Assembly (NCBI GenBank): GCA_024404495.1
Contig: JAKSPT010000019.1
Location: 1-47,763 of the forward strand
Length of the DNA: 47,763 nucleotides
Reading direction: 5' to 3'
Origin: Lachnospiraceae bacterium
GTDB taxonomy: Bacteria > Bacillota > Clostridia > Oscillospirales > CAG-272
In this document: positions 15,963-22,808 of the stretch, one piece after another
Layout: every line of letters starts with the position of its first letter
How positions within the stretch are numbered: position 1 is the first letter of the stretch
Notes under the pieces: generated by a model
Seen by the model: the letters and a program-made list of their open reading frames with translations, nothing else
Database searches by the model: none
What the model was told of the DNA's origin: nothing
Translations under genes and position numbers: made by a program

Positions 15963-16277
15963 AGGGACGCGGGGATGCGGGGGACGCAGGGACGCGATGT
16001 TCTTTCTCTGAGAGAAAGAACCAAAGAGGCATAGGAGGAACTTATCAATATTTTCTTCGGATGAAGCCTTTTTGAAGCAGGGAGAGATCATCTTCGGTGA
16101 TTTTCCGTCCCGATCCGCCTCCTTCGGTGTCTTCGCATTGCGCGCTGCTGCGTCAGCTTTATCCGTAGCGCCGCGCCCTCATTCAGTCGGTTCAAAAGTT
16201 ACATAATCAGGCGTCCCCGTGAGTTTCACGGGGACGTTTTGTATCTTGTTCTTCTTTCCCGTCCGCGTTTCTTTGGG
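15963..16277. repeat. Dispersed ~320-bp intergenic element, copy 2
   Basis: Homologous to 1637-1967. Contains a palindrome TTCTTTCTC-TGA-GAGAAAGAA (about 16000-16020), CCAAAGAGGCATA, GGGAGAGATCAT, a near-invariant core (~16110-16160), the terminator hairpin and GTCCGCGTTTCTTTGGG. Read on the minus strand, both copies keep one open stretch beginning AKTP(K/R)EADR(D/N)GKSPKMIS, but without a start codon and ribosome site I do not call a gene. Confidence 0.8.
16212..16242 (+). terminator. Terminator after the oxidoreductase operon
   Basis: CGTCCCCGTGA (16212-16222) pairs with TCACGGGGACG (16226-16236), followed by TTTTGT. Inside the dispersed element, at the same relative place as the terminator in copy 1. 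Confidence 0.75.
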
Positions 16278-16283
16278 AATACT

Positions 16284-16312
16284 TCGTAGGGCGGGGCCTC
16301 GTGTCCCGCCGT
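16284..16312. repeat. Solo copy of the MITE-like terminal sequence
   Basis: TCGTAGGGCGGGGCCTCGTG then TCCCGCCG matches, with one base change, the inverted ends of the element at 29476-29679. The rest of 16313-16508 holds another GGGCGA...TCGCCC hairpin (about 16352-16370) and nothing else I can identify. Confidence 0.65.
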
Positions 16313-16509
16313 TCTTCAATCGCGTCCGCTTTTCTTTAGGCATACGCAGTGGGGGCGAGCATTGTCGCCCGCTTTTTTGGTGAACTACGTCCGTTAATCC
16401 GAAAACGAGACCGTGGGAACGGGTGACCGGCGCCCTGCGGGTTCAGCGGTTCGCACAGTATCGTGTTCGCCTATCGTGCATAAAAGACAAGTTACCAACA
16501 GAACAAAGG

Positions 16510-16555
16510 ACGTCCCCGCACCGTCAGCTTCGGTGTGGGGACGTCTGCATTTTTT
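16510..16555. terminator. Terminator-like hairpin between convergent operons
   Basis: ACGTCCCCGCACCG (16510-16523) pairs with CGGTGTGGGGACGT (16531-16544), then a run of T at 16550-16555 on the plus strand. Another member of the GACGTCCCC hairpin theme reused in this window. Confidence 0.7.
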
Positions 16556-16563
16556 CACTTAAT

Positions 16564-16609
16564 GCTTAAGACTTAAGGCTTAAGGCTTTAGACTTAAAAC
16601 TTATAACTC
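16564..16609. repeat. Perfectly phased heptad tract at the end of the UroD-like gene
   Basis: GCTTAAG-ACTTAAG-GCTTAAG-GCTTTAG-ACTTAAA-ACTTATA-ACTC, six full heptads in phase. The stop codon (16594-16596) and the last four codons lie within it. Confidence 0.85.
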
Positions 16610-17649
16610 CCGCTCCTCACCTCGTTCGCCGCGTTCAGCATCGCGAAATACCCTTCGGTCGGAACGTAATCGGGAATGGAATTTCCGCATCCGAGCGCGA
16701 AGCCGCCGTGGCCTCTCGACGCACGGATGCAGGCAAGCGTCTTTTCGCGGATGGTCTCGGGCGTATCGAGGCAGAGGACGTTCATATCGATCCCGCCGAG
16801 GTTGCAGATGCGGTCGCCGTAGCGCTCGACCCACGTTGAAAACGGCGCGATCTTATCCTCGTTGGAGTGCTTTGCGTCGATGCCGAGAGCGATGACGTCC
16901 TCCATGATATCGAAGATCTTCCCGCAGGAATGGAGGATGAACGGACGCCCGCTTCCGTGCACGAGGTCGATCACTCTTTTATACGCCGGAAGGATGAGGC
17001 GGCGGATATCGTCGGGGCGGATGAGCGTCTGCATATCGTAGCCGAGGTCGTCGCCCATTCTGCAAACGCAGTAGGGTTCGGAATAGTCCCGTAAAAATCT
17101 TGCCCAGATCGCAGCGTAAAGGTCGGAAACGTGGGAGAAGAGCGATTCCACCGCCTCCGGCTCGTCGGCGAGGAGGTAACAGAGACCGGGATAGCTCACG
17201 AGGTCCTGCACGGTCTCGAAAATCCCGTACCCGGGACCGCCGAGGGCGCGAAGCTCGCCGTGGTGACGCATTTCCTCCGCGAACATCTCGAAATACTTTC
17301 CGTTATCTGCAAAATAGAGGTCGGGAATCTTATCCCACGGGTACGCCTCGATCTCCTCCCCGGTCGTCAGCGGCGGCGCGGTATGGAGGCGGAGCGATCC
17401 GCTGCCCGGGCAGGACGGCGGGATGCCGAGCTCAAAGCTCACGGTATCGTAGCCGCAGTCCTCCCAGAAGGAGACGGTGAGTGCGAAATACTTTTTCGGG
17501 TCGGAAGCGAAGATCTCCTCCATCGGCTGTCCGATCGCCTTGGAGATGAAGCCGGGATCGATATTATGCTCGTAGATCGGCATTCTCTCGGGTTCCCGGT
17601 TTGCCATTGCCTCGAGAAAATAGCGGTAATTCGGTTCGATTTTTTTCAT
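16594..17649 (-). CDS. UroD/MtaA-type corrinoid or uroporphyrinogen-family methyltransferase
   Basis: A 351-aa protein if begun at the ATG behind AGGTGG; the frame stays open 41 codons further upstream without a better site. It has the URO-D barrel features and, towards the end, HSCGK (His240, Cys242) and GCGNSIPDYVP (Cys321), the His-Cys-Cys zinc set of MtaA/MtbA-type methyltransferases that transfer methyl groups from a corrinoid protein to a thiol. True UroD lacks this set and the window has no heme genes, so methyl transfer is likelier. No corrinoid protein is encoded nearby. It follows the GH-A hydrolase by 34 bp. A role in demethylating O-methyl sugars would fit but is speculation. Its C-terminus (GSYKF) is encoded by the heptad tract. 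Confidence 0.8.
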   Translation of the reverse strand: MKKIEPNYRYFLEAMANREPERMPIYEHNIDPGFISKAIGQPMEEIFASDPKKYFALTVSFWEDCGYDTVSFELGIPPSCPGSGSLRLHTAPPLTTGEEIEAYPWDKIPDLYFADNGKYFEMFAEEMRHHGELRALGGPGYGIFETVQDLVSYPGLCYLLADEPEAVESLFSHVSDLYAAIWARFLRDYSEPYCVCRMGDDLGYDMQTLIRPDDIRRLILPAYKRVIDLVHGSGRPFILHSCGKIFDIMEDVIALGIDAKHSNEDKIAPFSTWVERYGDRICNLGGIDMNVLCLDTPETIREKTLACIRASRGHGGFALGCGNSIPDYVPTEGYFAMLNAANEVRSGSYKF

Positions 17650-17683
17650 TTCTACCACCTCTTCTTCGGTCAGTATGTAAGCA

Positions 17684-20488
17684 TTATTTTTCCCACGGCG
17701 CGGGATTATTTTCTTTTCGGGCAGCGTAATAATCGGCAAGCAGTTTCCCTGCCGGCTTGAGCGAACCGTCAAGCCGGATCACGCCGTTTTTCCGTTCGAC
17801 GACGGGGACCTTCGCCTCGTCGGCGTAGTCGTAGATACACCACTGGAAGGTGCCGAAAAGATTCCAACCGTCAGCATAGAGTCTGTCGAAGGCGGCAAGA
17901 TAGCTTTCGTACACCTTTTTCTGGAACGCCTCGTCCTCGTTTCCGCCCTTATCCTCGGAGGAATAGCCCCATTCCTCCATCACCCACGGTTCCGCGGGAT
18001 CAAAGACAGCCCTGTAGCCGTCGGCGACGCGGTCAGCGGGAAGATCGGACTGGATATAGCCGTGATAACTGCCGAGTTCGGTTTCGATCCCGAGCTTTTT
18101 CAGGTTGTCGAGCCTGAAGCCGCTGCCGACCATCGTGATATGATCAGGCGCCCACTCGTCGCGGAGCTTGGGATAGCACTCGGTCAGGTAGCGGGAGAAG
18201 CGGCCCGGTTTGCCGGAGGCAAGCTCGCTCTCCAGCTCCTGATACGTGTCGATCTCGTTTGCGAGGTCAAAGGCGAGGATGCGCCCGTCGAAGCGGAAAA
18301 GCTCGGCGATCGTGCGCAGATAGCGCGCGTTGTCGGCGTACCGCTCCATAAATCCGGGCTCGAAGCCGGAATTCATGCAGAGGATCACCTTCAGCCCGCA
18401 TTCGTCTGCGGCTGACAGGAAGCGCCCGAGCCGCGCCATCGCTTCTGCGGAGGGGAGATTCGCTTCCTCCCACAGCTCGTCGCTGCCGAAGATCGTAAAG
18501 GCACGGATGGCGTTGAGGTGCAGGAGAGAGACCGATTCGGTGAGGTCTTTTTTCCACGTTTCGGTATAGTCGGGAGCATTCCAGTCCTTCCCCCAGCAGT
18601 CGAGGCGGTTGAAGTAGTTCGCGCCGCGCAGCATCCCCGGCTTCAGGTCGGAAAGCGTGACGCGCGAAGATGCGGGGATCACGACCGAAGCGGGGGCGTC
18701 GGTCACCGCAAGCGTTCCCTTCCATACCGTGTCGTTCCCGTTTTTCAGTTCTGCGGCGAGCAGACCCTCAAAGGGCGTTTCCAGATATAAGACGTCGGAA
18801 ACGGCGCTGTCGGAAGCGTCGATCGGGAGGATTTCCCGTTCGACCCGCTTCCCGCCGCTCTCATAGCAGAGCGAAAGTCGGTCGAACGCCTTTTTATCGG
18901 GATTGTCGATCCGGACGACGACGAATTTTTCGGTCTTGCCCGCGTCGTTCTGACGGAGCACGTCGGTTTCGGATTCGGTGACAGTCACGTGAACGAGGGC
19001 ACCGGGCTCCTCGGTCGGGGTGAAGTGTTTGCGGACGAAGGGCTCGGTCTCCTCCGGCACGGTCTCTTCCGCCGGTTTCCCGAACGGAGCGCGGACCGCG
19101 GTCAGAACGGTGCAGACGGCGAGCGGGAGCAGACCGAGGAGGAAGAGCGGACGTTTTTTCTTAATACAAAGGAAAATGCAGACCGCGGCGATCACCGCCG
19201 AAGCAAGCGTCGCGATAAGGAACGGCAGAGCGCTTCCGGACGCTTCGGGTTCGGCCGCTTCGGTTTCGGGTATCGTGGAGGCTTCGGTTTCCGGTTCCGT
19301 TTCTTTTACGGTGACCGGAGCGGTCTCCTTTTCTTTTTGCAGCTCCTTCGGCGCCTCGGCGCGGTTTCCGAAATAGAGGTATTCGATGCCGAACTCCGAA
19401 CCGTCGAAGTTCATATCGGCAAACGTCAGAACGATATTCACCTCGCGGACCCCGCCGCCGAGCGCGCCCTTCACGTCGATCGCGTAGACGCCGGGAACCG
19501 ATTTTCTCTCGTCCCCGAGACCCGCGGCAGGTCCCTCCTGATCGAAGTCGCACTCGGTCGCGCTGACACCGAGCCAGTCCCCGCGGTCAAAGGAGGTCTT
19601 GCAGTAGAGATAGGGCGTGTCGTCGAGGTCGACCTTCGTCCGATAGGCAAAGCGCTGGAAGAAATCCGCCTTACTGCCCTCGGGCCAGCCGAAATACGCG
19701 TAAAGCGAGCCGCCCGGCGCTTCTTCGGGAGAATCGGTCTCAAAGGACAGCGGGCAGTCCCGGTTTTTGCATTGGGAGACGTTTCGTCTGATCACGTTCC
19801 CGCCGTCGTTTTTGCCGTAATAAACGAAATCCTGCGTGTCAAAGTCGAGCGCGTAGGGCTCCATCGTCCGCTCGACGTCGTTCACGTCGAAGGAGAGCGC
19901 GGCGGCGTCCCCGATCATCACGTAGTCGAAAACGAAGTCATAATCCTGCCGATCCGGGCAGACGAGCGTGAAATTGACCCAGAAGGACGTGACGCCGCCC
20001 TTCGGATACAGCTCCGTCAGGTCAAATTCCCCCTCCCCGGCTTCCTTCAGCGTCAGCGAGGTCGCCCCGGCAAACGAGGTATCGAGCTTGACCTCGACCG
20101 CGCCGCCCGCCGGCAGGGAGGCAAGCGAGCAGTAGAAATACGGGAAGCGGTCGAGGTCGACCTGAACCGGGATCCCGACGTTTGCCCACGTATCGGCGCA
20201 GTTCCCGCGGAAGCGGAAGGAAAAGGTCATTTCGTCGCCGCCGTACCGGTTCATCTCACCGGGCGTCAGCACCACGCTTCTGCCGTCGTCCCCACGCGCG
20301 TCTCCGAAGGTATTGGAAACCACGGTATCGGAGTTGTCGCGGGAGTAATACCACCAGTCGGAAGCGGTCGCGCCGGAGGCGGTCCATCCGACCGTTCCCT
20401 TTGCCGCCGCGGTCAGCGGAAATGTCGCCGTCAGCAGACAGATAAGTAGCAAAAGCGAAAGAAGAGAAAAAACGGACTGTCGTTTCAT
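17684..20488 (-). CDS. Membrane-tethered GH-A (GH5-like) glycoside hydrolase with N-terminal beta domains
   Basis: A 934-aa protein started at the ATG behind AAAGGAA. In order: signal peptide (1-29); two related beta-rich modules (~32-200 and ~205-375), each with a V-D-L-D-x-x-P-Y-x-Y-C segment, probably carbohydrate-binding; a Glu/Thr/Pro linker (380-418); two membrane helices (420-442, 447-465) split by KKKRP; a second linker; a beta domain (~495-600); and a TIM barrel (~610-925). The barrel has the clan GH-A acid/base in DLANEID (Glu745) and nucleophile in VMEEWGYS (Glu839). Positive charges between the helices place that turn inside, so both halves face outward: an internal hairpin anchor. 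It should hydrolyse glycans at the cell surface. The GH family number is uncertain. Confidence 0.82.
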   Translation of the reverse strand: MKRQSVFSLLSLLLLICLLTATFPLTAAAKGTVGWTASGATASDWWYYSRDNSDTVVSNTFGDARGDDGRSVVLTPGEMNRYGGDEMTFSFRFRGNCADTWANVGIPVQVDLDRFPYFYCSLASLPAGGAVEVKLDTSFAGATSLTLKEAGEGEFDLTELYPKGGVTSFWVNFTLVCPDRQDYDFVFDYVMIGDAAALSFDVNDVERTMEPYALDFDTQDFVYYGKNDGGNVIRRNVSQCKNRDCPLSFETDSPEEAPGGSLYAYFGWPEGSKADFFQRFAYRTKVDLDDTPYLYCKTSFDRGDWLGVSATECDFDQEGPAAGLGDERKSVPGVYAIDVKGALGGGVREVNIVLTFADMNFDGSEFGIEYLYFGNRAEAPKELQKEKETAPVTVKETEPETEASTIPETEAAEPEASGSALPFLIATLASAVIAAVCIFLCIKKKRPLFLLGLLPLAVCTVLTAVRAPFGKPAEETVPEETEPFVRKHFTPTEEPGALVHVTVTESETDVLRQNDAGKTEKFVVVRIDNPDKKAFDRLSLCYESGGKRVEREILPIDASDSAVSDVLYLETPFEGLLAAELKNGNDTVWKGTLAVTDAPASVVIPASSRVTLSDLKPGMLRGANYFNRLDCWGKDWNAPDYTETWKKDLTESVSLLHLNAIRAFTIFGSDELWEEANLPSAEAMARLGRFLSAADECGLKVILCMNSGFEPGFMERYADNARYLRTIAELFRFDGRILAFDLANEIDTYQELESELASGKPGRFSRYLTECYPKLRDEWAPDHITMVGSGFRLDNLKKLGIETELGSYHGYIQSDLPADRVADGYRAVFDPAEPWVMEEWGYSSEDKGGNEDEAFQKKVYESYLAAFDRLYADGWNLFGTFQWCIYDYADEAKVPVVERKNGVIRLDGSLKPAGKLLADYYAARKENNPAPWEK

Positions 20489-20528
20489 AGCGGTTCCTTT
20501 CCGAATATACTGCAATTATTATCGGTCG

Positions 20529-22760
20529 TCAGCCGATCCGGACGCGATAAACGCCCTCCGACGCGGAGAACGCGATCTCTCTGCCCGTGCCGGAAGCGAA
20601 GTCGGTCCCGTTTCCGTCGGTGACCGTCCAGACCGGGGCGAGCCCCTCGCCGAAGCGAAGGGAAACCGTGCCGGGCTTTTTCGTTTTCAGAAGAAGCTCC
20701 GCTTTTTTCCCTTCCCGCTGACCGGAAACGGTGAAGCCGAAGGGCGTCAGCAGGTCTTCAAAGGCGGTCGGTTTTTCGGTGAAATCCACCGGGAAGACGG
20801 TCGCTTTGCCGTCAAAGCACTGGAGGAACAGCTCGGTCAGCGCGGTGACGGTCATTCCCATCACGGTATGGAAATAGGAGGCGCGGTTGCCCTGCCCTCC
20901 GGTTTCATGGAACTGCACGAAATCGGGGTCGGCCTGCCGTTTCTGCGCCTGCGGATTGGTGAGGAGCATATTCAGGTCTTCCCTGATCCTTCCGGGATCT
21001 CGGAAGCGGACCGAGGAAATGAGAAAGGTGCCGAGCGACCATCCGGTCCAGAAATTTTCCTTCGCGTTTATGCTGATCTCGTAGCGGCGCCGGTGCGTTT
21101 CGGCAAAGGCGGGCGTGGAATACAGCGGCTCGTAGGGGAGGGACGCGAGGATATTGAGCTGGGAGGGGTGCTTCTGCGCCGGGTTGGGCGTGGGACCGCC
21201 GTCGTAGGTGGCGAACATCCCTGTCTGTGTAAGGCGCTCGAAATCGTAGCCCGCCCCGCCGATCTTCACCCATTTTTCCTTCGGCTCTTTTCCGAGGATG
21301 CGGCAGGCTTTCAATACGTAGTCGATAACGTACGCCGCCGAAAGCATACAGCAGAGGTAATGGGAGCGGCAGAACCCGCCGAACTCGTCCTGCCCCATGC
21401 AGGGCGTGAAGGTGATCCCCCATTTTCCGCGTTCGGGCAGATAGGTCGAGATCCCTGCGTAGAAATCGGCGACGCCTTCGATGACGGGCATCATTTCCGC
21501 AAGATAGGTCTCGTCCCCGAAATATTCGTAATACAGCCGTATCATCCTGACCGGATAGGCGGCGTTATGGAGTTGCCAACTGTAGGGCGGATCCATCGCG
21601 GGGCGCTTCATTTCCTTCAGATCGAAATCGGAGGGCACCCACGGGAAAAAGATGCCGTCTGTCCCGATCTTCTCACGGGTAAAGGCGCGGCACTGCTCCG
21701 CGATCGTGATCCAGTACCGTGCGGTGCCCGAGGCAAGCTCGGGGTGGTTGGAGGCGAAATAGCTTTCGTACATCCAGAGATAGTCCTGCGGGAATTCAAA
21801 GGGCCAGAGCCCGCCCGAAGCGAGTCCTCCGGGGGAAAGGGGCACCGAAGGCGCCGTCGATTCGCTGCACCGGAGGGAAAAGAGGAAGCGGTACCATATC
21901 CCGTCGAGGGTTTCGTTTCCGGTCGAGATCGCCGAACGGCTCCAGAACCCGGTCACCTCCGCCTCGTGCCTTGCCCTTTTTTCGGCGTGAGTCAGGAAAG
22001 CGGCGGCGCGGTAAGCGTCGGAGATCGGCAGGTCGCCGCGCGAGGAGACGAGCAGAAGGGAAAGCGGCGCGGGAACGCCCGCTTTCAGTTTCAGGATGGC
22101 GGTGAGGGCGTTCTCCGTTCCGCGCACGGTCCCGTCTTCGCAATACAGCGCCGCGTCGGCATAGCCGCGCGAGGACGAGGAGCGCAGGAAGGAAAAGCCG
22201 TCCCCTTCGGTCAGCGCGCAGGGATAGGTGACCGGGCATTTCTTATGCGAGACGGCGCGGGTCATCATTTCGGCGGTAAAGACAAGTTCGGCGTCGCGGT
22301 CGGCGGTGAAAACGTATTCCGAAAGAAAGGTATCGGCGAGCGAAACGAACTGCCGCACTTCAAGACGGAGCGGTTTCCCCTCCGTGTTCAGCGTGAACGC
22401 CGTCACGGCGGTCCCGGTCAAAAGCTCGAGCGTCTGGGAATAGCCGCTCACGCTCTCCGCCGACGGAGAAAGGAGCGCTTCCCCGTCCCGCAAAGCGCAG
22501 GAAAGCTTCAGAAGCGGCAGACGCGCCTCCAGATCGTGCCCCTCCGGCACCTCGACGTGGTGCTTGTGCCAAAAGAAGGAGGGCGTCGCGGCGTCCGGCT
22601 CGTCGGCACAGCCGAAGCGGTTCACGTTCCCGCCGAAGCGCCCGTTGCCGAGCAGGAAATTGGGACGGGAATCGGGGTTTTTCAGCCGTTCCTCCCCGTA
22701 AACGACCGAGGCACGGGCAAGGATTCGGTTTCTGTCAATCGCGTTCATCTTCGCTGTCAC
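20529..22760 (-). CDS. (Alpha/alpha)6-barrel glycoside hydrolase, GH95/GH65-like
   Basis: A 743-aa protein. It opens with a beta-sandwich containing LLGNGRFGGNV (~37-47), reminiscent of GH95 enzymes, and continues into a long helical region with many W/Y-rich segments (WPFEFPQDYLWMY, PPYSWQLHNAAYPVRM, GWSLGTFLI) typical of (alpha/alpha)6 barrels, ending in a small beta domain. Catalytic residues cannot be assigned confidently by eye. Start is ambiguous: a GTG at 22760 lies 10 bases after AAGGAA, and an ATG four codons later (22748) has no nearby site; I keep the GTG. No signal peptide, so cytoplasmic. Gaps of 35 and 40 bp to its neighbours fit one operon. Fucosidase, galactosidase or phosphorylase activity are all possible. 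Confidence 0.7.
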   Translation of the reverse strand: MTAKMNAIDRNRILARASVVYGEERLKNPDSRPNFLLGNGRFGGNVNRFGCADEPDAATPSFFWHKHHVEVPEGHDLEARLPLLKLSCALRDGEALLSPSAESVSGYSQTLELLTGTAVTAFTLNTEGKPLRLEVRQFVSLADTFLSEYVFTADRDAELVFTAEMMTRAVSHKKCPVTYPCALTEGDGFSFLRSSSSRGYADAALYCEDGTVRGTENALTAILKLKAGVPAPLSLLLVSSRGDLPISDAYRAAAFLTHAEKRARHEAEVTGFWSRSAISTGNETLDGIWYRFLFSLRCSESTAPSVPLSPGGLASGGLWPFEFPQDYLWMYESYFASNHPELASGTARYWITIAEQCRAFTREKIGTDGIFFPWVPSDFDLKEMKRPAMDPPYSWQLHNAAYPVRMIRLYYEYFGDETYLAEMMPVIEGVADFYAGISTYLPERGKWGITFTPCMGQDEFGGFCRSHYLCCMLSAAYVIDYVLKACRILGKEPKEKWVKIGGAGYDFERLTQTGMFATYDGGPTPNPAQKHPSQLNILASLPYEPLYSTPAFAETHRRRYEISINAKENFWTGWSLGTFLISSVRFRDPGRIREDLNMLLTNPQAQKRQADPDFVQFHETGGQGNRASYFHTVMGMTVTALTELFLQCFDGKATVFPVDFTEKPTAFEDLLTPFGFTVSGQREGKKAELLLKTKKPGTVSLRFGEGLAPVWTVTDGNGTDFASGTGREIAFSASEGVYRVRIG

Positions 22761-22780
22761 GGCTTTCTTTTTCCTTATCG

Positions 22781-22808
22781 CTTAAGGCTTCGGACTCAGG
22801 ACTTCCTG
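22781..22808. repeat. Degenerate heptad tract at the end of the second GH38 gene
   Basis: CTTAAGG-CTTCGGA-CTCAGGA-CTTCCTG in 7-base phase, spanning the stop codon at 22796-22798. More decayed than the tracts at 16564 and 36276. Confidence 0.6.

Noticed and set aside
16594..17649. True uroporphyrinogen decarboxylase of heme synthesis.
   Set aside because: The His-Cys-Cys zinc set of MtaA/MtbA-type methyltransferases is present and no heme genes are nearby.
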